Source: Chlamydiota bacterium (lineage in GTDB: Bacteria > Chlamydiota > Chlamydiia > Chlamydiales > JAAKFR01). Taken from it: a DNA stretch of 50,747 bases. Below the pieces are notes generated by a model, which was not told the DNA's origin, did no database searches, and was given only the letters and a program-made list of their open reading frames with translations. Below, in pieces: positions 9,713 to 17,491 of the stretch. The position numbers were made by a program, and so were the translations under genes. Each line of letters opens with the position of its first letter. Position 1 is the first letter of the stretch. The DNA lies in contig JABDCM010000005.1 of NCBI GenBank assembly GCA_013288105.1, forward strand, positions 1 through 50,747. Reading direction: 5' to 3'.

Positions 9713-10852
9713 TTATATACCAGCTGTTTTCTGCCCTTCTAGAAAAGCATTCAGAATATGTTGTACCGATTGTAACGGGTAGGGTTTATGTTGGCTTAGT
9801 AATTTTTCTAATTTTTGCATCATACCCAACCATTCTATCTTTTCCTTTAAAAAAAGAGAGACTAATGATTGGTTGGCCCCTAAAAGAAAGGGGGACAAAG
9901 ATCCTCCCGATAGGAGTGCCTCTCTTGCAAAACGCAGAGCTGGAAACCTATTTTCATCAGGGGGAAAAAATTCTAAGGGGCTATTTTTACAAAAATCGAA
10001 GGGGGGAAACATCCCTTTTTTTCGTGTAGGATAGGTGAGGGCATATTGAATGGGGTAGATCATGGAGGGTTCACTCATTTGAGCGAGTAGGGAGCCATCT
10101 ATGAATTCTACAAAACTGTGTACAATACTCTGAGGGTGAATAATCACCTCAATCTTTTCAGGAGGAAGATTAAAGAGCCAACGCGCTTCTATCATCTCAA
10201 AACCCTTATTCATCAGAGTTGAAGAGTCAATCGTGACCTGTTTACCCATTTTCCATGTGGGATGAGCAAGCGCCTCCTTTACGGAGATGCTCTTTAATTG
10301 CTCGGAAGAATAGTTTCTAAAAGGACCTCCAGAGGCGGTAAGAACGATGCGAGAAACAGTTGAGAGCTCTCTTCCCTCCAAACATTGAAAGAGGGCACTA
10401 TGTTCACTATCGATGGGAAAAATAGTCACCTGGTGTGCACGTGCCAGTTGAACAATCCACTCCCCCCCAGCAACAATGGACTCCTTATTAGCCAATCCAA
10501 CCCCTTTTTTAGCCTCTATTGCTTTTACTAAGGGAAGAAGAGCATCCAGACCGGAGGTTGCAATGACGACAAAGTCAATGAGATCTGAGGAGGCCACTTC
10601 ACATAGCCCCTCTATACCTGCGACAATCTTTAGATGGGGAAACTCCCTCCTCAGAATAGCAGCTTTCTCTTGATCAAACAGAGCGACCAGTTTTGGATGA
10701 AATTCCCGAATCTGCGCGCTTAAGATTTCTACGGAAGAGTGGGCGGCAAGAGCTTCCACCTGGATCGATTCTTTGAGATGGCGCGCAACGCGCAATGTGC
10801 TCTCCCCTATAGAACCTGTGCTACCTAAAACTGCTATACGTTTTACATTCAC
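9713..10852 (-). CDS. dxr: 1-deoxy-D-xylulose 5-phosphate reductoisomerase
   Basis: 379 residues from GTG at 10852, giving the N-terminus VNVKRIAVLGSTGSIGEST, the NADPH-binding start of Dxr. The open frame continues upstream to 11044, but that part is antisense-like filler over ytgD. The chosen GTG overlaps the ytgD stop (GTGA), the operon's usual arrangement. Further motifs are NKESIVAGGEW, PIDSEHSALFQCLEG, TASGGPFRN, TIDSSTLMNKGFEMIEA and IIHPQSIVHSFVEF (metal and substrate residues). It converts DXP to MEP in the non-mevalonate isoprenoid pathway. Confidence 0.96.
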   Translation of the reverse strand: MNVKRIAVLGSTGSIGESTLRVARHLKESIQVEALAAHSSVEILSAQIREFHPKLVALFDQEKAAILRREFPHLKIVAGIEGLCEVASSDLIDFVVIATSGLDALLPLVKAIEAKKGVGLANKESIVAGGEWIVQLARAHQVTIFPIDSEHSALFQCLEGRELSTVSRIVLTASGGPFRNYSSEQLKSISVKEALAHPTWKMGKQVTIDSSTLMNKGFEMIEARWLFNLPPEKIEVIIHPQSIVHSFVEFIDGSLLAQMSEPSMIYPIQYALTYPTRKKGMFPPFDFCKNSPLEFFPPDENRFPALRFAREALLSGGSLSPFLLGANQSLVSLFLKEKIEWLGMMQKLEKLLSQHKPYPLQSVQHILNAFLEGQKTAGI

Positions 10853-11815
10853 ACCCTGTATCCTATCAAAAAGGAGAGTTTTTTGTATAACAAAGAGAAT
10901 AGATAGAATCCGCCCAATAAAACTACGATCAGACCTGCTGTCGAAAGACCCACTCCAAATATGGTAAGAATATGGCGTGAAAGGGCAACCCCTATGCAAG
11001 AAGCAACCACGCCTATTCCAATGGCACAGCCTATCAACTTCCATAAAGTATGAAAAAAAAGACGCGCAGTTATGGGGGGAATCACTAAAAAGGCAAGCAC
11101 CATCAAGACGCCTACCGCACGAAAGGCACTAATTGCTGTGATCGATGTCTGAATCATCAAAAGATAGTTAAATAACAGGGGGGGGGAAACCCAGAGTTTT
11201 TGCAAGCTGTGGATCAAAGGTTGTGATTTTCAACCCTTTAAAAAAGAGAAAATAGAGAGAAAGATTTAAACCGACCACGATAAAAACTAAATGCAGATCC
11301 CCTCTTTTTATCCCATCCACGTTCCCCATCACAAGTTCTGTCCCTATGTGAATATTGCGCGTAAAGAGAGTCACTAAAATAATTCCAATAGCAAAAAGGG
11401 TAGTAAAGACAAGCCCAACGCTCGCATCCTCTTGCACTTTAAGTTTATGAGTAAAAAATTCCGTTAAAATGACAGTTAATAACCCTGCAAGAAGAGCAGC
11501 TAAAAGAAGAGCTGGTATCGAAAGAGCGTAATATAAATCGTCATAGTGAAATAAAACCTTAAAAAATAAATAAACAAGGACGATTCCTAATAAAATGGTA
11601 TGCGACAAGGCATTTGCAACCATTGCCATCCGTCGCAAGATGAGAAAAGAGCCCACCATGCCTCCAGAAATGGCAATCCCTATGAGAGCAAAAATCTGAA
11701 TTTCATCCGATGCAAGCTCACTCCAGGAGAGAGTCCCTGTCAATAAATCAAATATTCTGCGGAAAAAGAGGGGGAAAAAAGAAAAAAAATCCTGGTACGT
11801 ATAGGGATTGCTCAT
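10849..11815 (-). CDS. ytgD: Metal ABC transporter permease YtgD, interrupted by a frameshift at a 9-C run
   Basis: Two overlapping frames together form one permease of about 320 residues. The 5' part (11168-11815) runs to AKTLGFPPPVI and stops. The 3' part (stop at 10849) continues the family sequence as LLFNYLLMIQTSITAISAFRAVG and VLAFLVIPPITARLF. The break lies at a run of nine C on the coding strand (11178-11186 on +). With eight C the frame would be intact (GFPPLLFNYL). Membrane helices span both parts. It forms the inner-membrane channel with YtgC. This is a sequencing error, a true mutation or slippage-controlled expression; the sequence alone cannot decide. The start overlaps the ytgC stop by 4 bases. 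Confidence 0.85.
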
Positions 11816-13146
11816 ACAACCATACCCTCCGAATCAGGAATGGGCTGAGCATGGGGATCTTCTTTGGGATTGTCTAACAAAATCGTGAGCTGTTTTTCCA
11901 GCTCTGGCGTTAAGATATGTTCCATCTCTTCAGCACTTTTATGGACACAATCTACTCCCACACCTAACGAATTGACTAAGTATAACTCCCATAATCGATG
12001 CAAGCGTATAATCCGTCCCCCTCTTTTAATTCCTAAAGGTTGAAGATGATATTTCTTATTTTTAATGCAAATCCATCCCTTTATTTGGAGAATGGCTAGA
12101 AAGACTCTCAAAGTGATACGCGAAAAGGCATAGTTTTCCCCTATTTGATCTAAAGAGAGGGAGTTTTTACCCTTTTCAGATAGGTGCCAGCTGGTTTTTA
12201 GAAGATTTTCTTGGATGGTAATGATGCGAAAGAGGGCCATTCTACAATAACAGATGATGAGCCCCTTTTTCGGAGCAAAAAGAAGAGAGAGCGCGGCCAA
12301 AAAAGCTGAGACCACTACAATCATAGGTCCCGTTGGAAAGGAAAGATGCGCGCCTGTTTGTGAGAACAGATCTGAAAAGAGAAGAGAAAAATAGTTCCCT
12401 AAAAAGCCACTTCCCATTCCAAAAATACCTGACAGCAAAAAGAGGGTGGAAAGTTTATCCGTAAATTGCCGCGCAGCTAAGGGGGGAGCGATGAGCATGG
12501 CTGACATTAAAATCACACCCACACTGCGAATGCCAATAATCACAGCCAACACAATTAAGAAAAAAAGTAGGAAATTAAGCCAAGGAGACAGGATTCCGGC
12601 CGCTTGCGCATACTCTCGATTAAAAGAGAGGGCGAGAATTTCTTTATAGAAAATGGTCACCACAAGAGAGACAAAAGCAGCAAAGAAGGCATAGAAAAAA
12701 ATATGACTATCCCCCATCGTTGCTGCCTGGCCATACAGATAACTTTGAATCTGTCGATAGAGATGGGGATGGGAGGATTGAACGATGCTAGCGAGTAGGA
12801 CTCCTACACCAAAAAAAAGCACCAAAACAAGACAAAGAGAACCATCTGAGGTAATTCGCTCTTTTCTTTCAAGCAGATCAACCAACCAAAAGCCCAAAAA
12901 AGCGGAAAGAGAGCCTCCTATAAGGATAAAAAAAGAGAGCCCCTCCTCTTTTTGAAAAAAAACACTCAATAAGATTCCCACAATCACTCCAGGATAGGAA
13001 GCATGGGAAAGAGTTTCTCCCAAAAGAGATCTTTTCCTAACAAAAGCTAATACCCCCACAAAGGCGCACGCAAACCCCATTAGCATACAACCGATCGTTG
13101 GCCCTCTCAAAATAGGATCTGTAAAAAAGCGATCCAAAGTGATCAT
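11812..13146 (-). CDS. ytgC: YtgC metal ABC permease fused to a DtxR-like repressor domain (YtgCR)
   Basis: 444 residues. Residues 1-290 form a multi-span ABC-3 family permease, including LGETLSHASYPGVIVG and IGIRSVGVILMSAMLIAPPLAARQF. Residues about 300-444 are a DtxR/MntR-type regulator: a winged helix around LSLDQIGENYAFSRITLRVFL, the dimerisation/metal region RLHRLWELYL...VHKSAEEMEH and the DPHAQPIP tail. Fusion of YtgC with a repressor (YtgR) released by proteolysis is established for C. trachomatis, and the same architecture is seen here. The released domain would couple iron or manganese status to transcription of this operon. 4-base overlaps join it to ytgB and ytgD. Confidence 0.95.
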   Translation of the reverse strand: MITLDRFFTDPILRGPTIGCMLMGFACAFVGVLAFVRKRSLLGETLSHASYPGVIVGILLSVFFQKEEGLSFFILIGGSLSAFLGFWLVDLLERKERITSDGSLCLVLVLFFGVGVLLASIVQSSHPHLYRQIQSYLYGQAATMGDSHIFFYAFFAAFVSLVVTIFYKEILALSFNREYAQAAGILSPWLNFLLFFLIVLAVIIGIRSVGVILMSAMLIAPPLAARQFTDKLSTLFLLSGIFGMGSGFLGNYFSLLFSDLFSQTGAHLSFPTGPMIVVVSAFLAALSLLFAPKKGLIICYCRMALFRIITIQENLLKTSWHLSEKGKNSLSLDQIGENYAFSRITLRVFLAILQIKGWICIKNKKYHLQPLGIKRGGRIIRLHRLWELYLVNSLGVGVDCVHKSAEEMEHILTPELEKQLTILLDNPKEDPHAQPIPDSEGMVV

Positions 13147-13922
13147 GTCAAAGAATATCCTCGTGTTTTTTCCTCAGCCAATTTAGCTGCCTCTTCTAAA
13201 AAGAGGGTCTCTTTTCCATACGTTTTATGAATAATTTCTTTTGTAAAGACTTCAGATACAGGACCACAACTCACAAGACGCAGATTAAGCAAAATCACCC
13301 AGTCAAAGACCTCTTTTACTATTTCCAAATCATGAAGAACGACAAAAATGGTTTTTCCTTGATCCCTTAAATGCTTTAAAATGGCAATAATCGCCTGAGA
13401 GGTCTCCACATCAATGGCTGCGAGAGGTTCATCCATAAAATAGAAATCCGCCTCTTGGATAAGCGCGCGAGCCAAAAAAGCACGCTGCTTCTGCCCTCCT
13501 GACAGCTGGTTGATCTGACGATGAGAAAATCCCTCTAAATTGACCATTTTTAAATATTTTTTAACATCTTCTCTGTCCTGTTTAGAGGGTCGTTTAAAGA
13601 GTCCCAATCTTCCAAAACGTCCCATCAGCACAAGGTCAAAAACGGTGAGAGGAAAATCCCAATCAACAGACTCTTTTTGTGGAATGTATGCAGCTTTTTT
13701 ACGAATCTCTTTCAGGGATAAACCAGAAAAGCTCACCTTTCCTGAAAGAGGGGGTATTAATCCTAAAATAGATTTCATTAAAGTACTTTTTCCCGCCCCA
13801 TTAGGTCCCACAATCGCTACCAATTTTCCAGCAGGAACTTCTAAAGAGATGTCCCATAAGACAGGATTTTTGTCATAATTGACAGAAAGTTGGTGAATTT
13901 TTAATCCAGGTGCAGGTTTCAT
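13143..13922 (-). CDS. ytgB: Metal ABC transporter ATP-binding protein YtgB
   Basis: 259 residues with all ABC ATPase motifs: Walker A GPNGAGKSTLMK near residue 39, Q-loop YIPQKESVDW, signature LSGGQKQRAFLARAL near 142, Walker B ADFYFMDEPLAAID near 160 and the switch His in VVLHD. It powers import of iron, manganese or zinc through YtgC/YtgD. It overlaps ytgA and ytgC by 4 bases each, so the operon is tightly coupled. Confidence 0.95.
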   Translation of the reverse strand: MKPAPGLKIHQLSVNYDKNPVLWDISLEVPAGKLVAIVGPNGAGKSTLMKSILGLIPPLSGKVSFSGLSLKEIRKKAAYIPQKESVDWDFPLTVFDLVLMGRFGRLGLFKRPSKQDREDVKKYLKMVNLEGFSHRQINQLSGGQKQRAFLARALIQEADFYFMDEPLAAIDVETSQAIIAILKHLRDQGKTIFVVLHDLEIVKEVFDWVILLNLRLVSCGPVSEVFTKEIIHKTYGKETLFLEEAAKLAEEKTRGYSLT

Positions 13923-14869
13923 GACTGATTTAATCCTTTTGCTATGACATGTACATTATGCGAAATCATCTGCGTGTAGGAGGAGGCTGTTCCCATAGCA
14001 TCTGCATACAACTTTTCATCACATATATTGAGAGTAAAACCCCTCTCCTGACATGCTGAGGCCAGTTTTTTTAAAGAATCTCGACTAATATTAGATTCTG
14101 GAAAGACAACCCGAATCGAAAAGAGTTCAATATGGCTCATGATAGTTAAAAGATCTGTCACACTTAACTGAGAATCAGGGGAGAGTCCTTCGGGAGCACG
14201 ACATCTTTTTTGCCAATTTTTCTCTTCAGGCTCTGCCAAATAACGGCGCGCAAAATAGTGAAAAGCATCATGACTCGTTACGAGATATCTTTTCTCAGCA
14301 GGGATTGCCTGCAGAAGAGAAAAGGCCTCCTCATCTACTGCCTGCATTCTCTTTTTTAACTCGCAGCCCCTCTGCTTAAATTCTACTGCCCCTTCCGGAC
14401 ACTTTTTTTCTAAAGCTTGTACAATAGGGTCTACGACTCTTGCCCATAAAGAAATATCCATCCATACGTGCGGATCCTCATGCGATTCATCAGCAAATAA
14501 AATAGGAGAGGGGCTCTCCTTTAAAAGGGCTTCCGTAACAGCAAGCGCTTTAGGATTCTTCTCTAAATGTTGCCTTAAACTCAACCCATGCTCAAGACCT
14601 AAGCCATTAAAAAAAATAAGATCTGCTCGTGCAAACTTTTCATCATCCCCCTTCACAATCTCATACGAATGGGGATCTAATTCTCCCCGAATGAGGCAGA
14701 GAGCATCCACCCTTTCCCCCCCAATTTCTTTGACAAGATCATCAATCATCGCCACAGTCGAAAGGACTTTCAATTTTCCATTCTCCTGAAACCAGCAAGA
14801 GCCATCAGACGCTTCTCGTTTTTGACAACCAGCTAAAGACAAAAGAAAAATCAGAATATATTTAATCAC
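13919..14869 (-). CDS. ytgA: Periplasmic metal-binding lipoprotein YtgA (ZnuA/TroA family)
   Basis: 316 residues starting with GTG at 14869; no in-frame ATG exists close upstream. The N-terminus MIKYILIFLLSLAGC ends in a lipobox, so it is probably a lipoprotein. The cluster A-1 family pattern is clear: a metal-ligand His in ELDPHSYEIVKGD, another in SHEDPHVWMDISLWA, a third in SHDAFHYFARRY, and an acidic/His ligand region at the C-terminus. It captures Fe, Mn or Zn for YtgBCD. It is the first gene of the operon and sits about 20 bases downstream of a strong promoter overlapped by a dyad. Confidence 0.94.
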   Translation of the reverse strand: MIKYILIFLLSLAGCQKREASDGSCWFQENGKLKVLSTVAMIDDLVKEIGGERVDALCLIRGELDPHSYEIVKGDDEKFARADLIFFNGLGLEHGLSLRQHLEKNPKALAVTEALLKESPSPILFADESHEDPHVWMDISLWARVVDPIVQALEKKCPEGAVEFKQRGCELKKRMQAVDEEAFSLLQAIPAEKRYLVTSHDAFHYFARRYLAEPEEKNWQKRCRAPEGLSPDSQLSVTDLLTIMSHIELFSIRVVFPESNISRDSLKKLASACQERGFTLNICDEKLYADAMGTASSYTQMISHNVHVIAKGLNQS

Positions 14870-14881
14870 GCATTTATCTCA

Positions 14882-14923
14882 CTTTAAGATCTTCATCTTA
14901 AAGGATCGAATCATTGGAATCAA
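14882..14923 (-). promoter_or_regulatory. ytgABCD promoter with a dyad operator over the -10 box
   Basis: On the minus strand, TTGATT (14918-14923) and TAAGAT (14895-14900) are separated by exactly 17 bases, a good sigma-70-type promoter. A perfect 9-bp inverted repeat, CTTTAAGAT/ATCTTAAAG with a 4-base spacer (14882-14903), covers the -10 box. This is a natural site for the YtgR domain encoded in the same operon to repress when metal-loaded. The structure is seen; the regulator assignment is inferred. Confidence 0.6.
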
Positions 14924-15041
14924 AAACTTTCTCTAATTTTTTTCGAATAGTTGATAAAAAAAAATAATGAAAAAAAAGATAAGATTAGTTAATTAGTTTA
15001 GCAGATATAAAAATTCAGACAAAAAACAAGGTAGGTCACAA

Positions 15042-15536
15042 ATGTCCTTAATGGAACAAGAAAAACTAAAATACAGAGAAGAACTGGAAAAATTAATTGA
15101 AAAAGCTATTCGCAAAGTAGCTGGACGTCGAGAAAATGATTTATGTAAGTATTTACCAGGAGCCTCTGGTGGTTATATGCACCATTTTACGTTACGTAAG
15201 CTAAAACATGCAGAACCTCACCAGCTTTTTAATTTGCTACAAAAATTTGTTGTAGACGCTGACAAACCAAAAGCGTTAGATCCCAAGCCAAGAGCTCCTC
15301 GTGGATCTCGTAAGAGGAAGGACTTTTTTAGCTTTTCTAGAACCGATATTGAAAAAGTTTTAGATCTTGCACGTCGTACAGGGGATAAGGATTTAGTAGC
15401 TAGATTTAGCCCTAAAAGATCTCTTCCTACTCTTAAAAGAGAGTTAATGCGCTCGATTCGTGAACATCATGTGAATCAAGATCTCTGGAATGCTTATGTA
15501 GAAGCTGTTCAAGTTGGCGATAAAGAAACTAAATAA
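15042..15536 (+). CDS. Small basic conserved chlamydial protein (CT066-like position)
   Basis: 164 residues, strongly basic, with a Pro/Lys/Arg-rich linker (KPKALDPKPRAPRGSRKRKD) between two helical halves. The good ribosome site AGGTAGG lies 7 bases before the ATG. No named domain was recognised. It is divergent from ytgA and upstream of the ATP/ADP translocase, where C. trachomatis has CT066 (from memory). The charge pattern would suit a nucleic-acid-binding protein, but this is speculation. It ends just before a rho-independent terminator. Confidence 0.8.
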   Translation: MSLMEQEKLKYREELEKLIEKAIRKVAGRRENDLCKYLPGASGGYMHHFTLRKLKHAEPHQLFNLLQKFVVDADKPKALDPKPRAPRGSRKRKDFFSFSRTDIEKVLDLARRTGDKDLVARFSPKRSLPTLKRELMRSIREHHVNQDLWNAYVEAVQVGDKETK

Positions 15537-15550
15537 TTTACTATTATTCG

Positions 15551-15583
15551 AAACGCCTATGTTGTTGATATAGGCGTTTTTCG
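15551..15583 (+). terminator. Rho-independent terminator after the small basic gene
   Basis: The stem AACGCCTAT...ATAGGCGTT with a short loop, followed by a T run, lies 15 bases after the stop codon. It separates the small basic gene from the npt1 promoter. Confidence 0.8.
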
Positions 15584-15584
15584 C

Positions 15585-15612
15585 TTGCATTCGAATGAAT
15601 TTCTGATATAAT
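15585..15612 (+). promoter_or_regulatory. Promoter for the ATP/ADP translocase gene
   Basis: TTGCAT, a 16-base spacer and a consensus TATAAT lie directly after the terminator and 48 bases before the ATG of npt1. No other promoter candidate is as good in this gap. Confidence 0.7.
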
Positions 15613-15659
15613 TTCAACAATTTCTAGTTAATATTGTAACCAAACAGAGGAAACCAACT

Positions 15660-17204
15660 ATGTCGTCAAAAGAAACCAAACAGGAGTTTGGAAAGTGGCG
15701 ATCCTTCTTTCTACCCATTCATGCATTTGAGTTGAAAAAGGTTCTGCCGATGTTTTTGATGTTTTTCTGTATCTCCTTCAACTATACAATTTTGAGAGAT
15801 ACAAAGGACACACTTATTGTGACAGCACCAGGATCGGGGGCAGAAGCCATTCCGTTCATTAAATTCTGGCTTGTTGTTCCATGCGCCATTGTATTCATGC
15901 TGATCTACGCAAAGCTCAGCAATATATTGAGTAAACAGGCATTATTTTATACGATTATCACCCCTTTTCTGGCCTTTTTTGCTCTTTTTGCACTTGTTCT
16001 TTATCCCAATAGGGAAATTTTGCATCCTACTCTCATGGCCGATAAATTACAGGCCTTTCTTCCTGAGGGATTAATGGGAGTTGTGGCTCTTTTCCGCAAC
16101 TGGACATATGCAGTGTTTTATGTTCTTGCGGAGCTTTGGGGCAGTGTTGTTCTTTCTCTTATGTTTTGGGGATTTGCTAATGAAATCACCAAAGTGGGTG
16201 AAGCCAAGAGATTTTATGCTCTTTTTGGAATTGGGGCGAATGTGGCCCTTCTCTGTTCAGGTCCTGCGATTGTTTTCGTATCGGACATTCGTCGTAAAAT
16301 TCCTGAGGGGATTGATGCGTGGGGTGTTTCTTTGAATCTGTTAATGGGCATGGTTGTGCTTGCAGGTATTGGAACGATGCTCATGTACTGGTGGATCAAC
16401 AAACAGGTCCTCACAGATACTAGATTTTATGATGCAGGGGATGTGAAGAAGAAAAAAGAGAAGCCAAAATTAGGAATGAAGGAGAGTTTCATCTATTTGG
16501 CAAAATCTCCCTATATCCTATGCCTTGCTCTACTTGTGATCAGCTACGGGGTAGCTATTAACATTGTAGAAGTGACCTGGAAGAGTCAGTTGAAACTCCA
16601 ATACCCGAATGCTAATGATTACAGCACCTTCATGGGTTGGTTTTCGACGATGACAGGAGCTGTTACCGTGTTGATGATGCTTTTTGTAGGTGGCAATGTG
16701 ATTCGTAAATTTGGGTGGGGTAAAGCTGCTCAAGTGACACCTGTGGTGCTTTTGATTAGCGGGATCATCTTTTTTGCGCTCGTTCTTTTTAGAGGCAATA
16801 TTGGTGGTTTCATAGCTATGCTAGGGACAACACCTTTGATGTTGGCAGTCGTTGTAGGAACTTTCCAGAATATCATGAGTAAATCATGTAAATATTCACT
16901 TTTTGATCCTACAAAAGAGATGGCCTATATTCCTCTTGACCAAGAACAAAAAGTCAAAGGGAAAGCAGCTATTGATGTTGTGGGTGCTCGATTAGGCAAA
17001 TCGGGTGGATCACTGATTCAGCAGGGGCTACTCGTGGCTTTTGGTAGCTTAGGTGCTATTACTCCTTATCTTGCGATTATCCTTGTAGCGATCATCGGGA
17101 TTTGGATTTTAGCGACGCGTTCTTTGAACAGACAGTTTATTGCTCTGACCTCCCCAGGGGGAGAGGAGAAGCAGGCTGTGGATGCGAAGACTGCGGAAGC
17201 TTAG
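15660..17204 (+). CDS. npt1: ATP/ADP translocase (nucleotide transporter, energy parasitism)
   Basis: 514 residues with about 11-12 membrane helices. Recognised as the TLC/ATP:ADP antiporter family by the N-terminal block (FELKKVLPMFLMFFCISFNY then TILRDTKDTLIV), the ELWGSVVLSLMFWGFANEIT region, and KSCKYSLFDPTKEMAYIPL near residue 415. The family imports host ATP in exchange for ADP and is a hallmark of chlamydiae and rickettsiae. Ribosome site GAGGAAACC. Flanked by its own promoter and terminator, so probably monocistronic. The neighbours (ytg operon, lepA, gnd) match chlamydial order. Confidence 0.97.
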   Translation: MSSKETKQEFGKWRSFFLPIHAFELKKVLPMFLMFFCISFNYTILRDTKDTLIVTAPGSGAEAIPFIKFWLVVPCAIVFMLIYAKLSNILSKQALFYTIITPFLAFFALFALVLYPNREILHPTLMADKLQAFLPEGLMGVVALFRNWTYAVFYVLAELWGSVVLSLMFWGFANEITKVGEAKRFYALFGIGANVALLCSGPAIVFVSDIRRKIPEGIDAWGVSLNLLMGMVVLAGIGTMLMYWWINKQVLTDTRFYDAGDVKKKKEKPKLGMKESFIYLAKSPYILCLALLVISYGVAINIVEVTWKSQLKLQYPNANDYSTFMGWFSTMTGAVTVLMMLFVGGNVIRKFGWGKAAQVTPVVLLISGIIFFALVLFRGNIGGFIAMLGTTPLMLAVVVGTFQNIMSKSCKYSLFDPTKEMAYIPLDQEQKVKGKAAIDVVGARLGKSGGSLIQQGLLVAFGSLGAITPYLAIILVAIIGIWILATRSLNRQFIALTSPGGEEKQAVDAKTAEA

Positions 17205-17220
17205 TATTCTCCATTCTAAA

Positions 17221-17256
17221 GAGCTCGTGTAAAAAAGCACGGGCTCTTTTTCTTTT
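17221..17256 (+). terminator. Rho-independent terminator after npt1
   Basis: The stem GAGCTCGTG / CACGGGCTC with an 8-base A-rich loop is followed by a T-rich tract, 17 bases after the npt1 stop. Confidence 0.8.
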
Positions 17257-17340
17257 AATAAATAGATCTCTAAACAGGCTTGCTCACACATTCTGTTACC
17301 CATCAGTTTTCTTTCCACTTAATGAGTTACAACCGTTATA

Positions 17341-17447
17341 AATGGGGCTACGCCCCAAACCCCGTCGATCCACTTTGCTGCCGCAAGTGAAAGGATAATA
17401 CTTGTCGGGGGCAAAGTGGATCGACGGGATTGGGGACGAAAGCCCAT
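17341..17447. repeat. Family B palindromic repeat, internally deleted copy
   Basis: The core is a perfect 18-bp inverted repeat (CCCGTCGATCCACTTTGC at 17361-17378, its complement at 17411-17428), with looser outer symmetry (ATGGGGCTACG... / ...GAAAGCCCAT). The left half and its flank (from about 17296) match 29476-29595. The middle of the larger copy is missing, with the break at a shared GCAA. It lies in the tail-to-tail gap between npt1 and lepA; apart from this and the npt1 terminator, the 287-base gap holds no gene. Confidence 0.85.
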
Positions 17448-17491
17448 TGCCTAGTACCCGATCATGAAAATTTTTCATATTCTGACTGATT

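Noticed and set aside
10853-11044. N-terminal extension of the dxr open frame
   Set aside because: The extra residues are Cys/Ser/Arg-rich shadow sequence over ytgD; the GTG at 10852 matches the Dxr N-terminus and the operon's overlap pattern.
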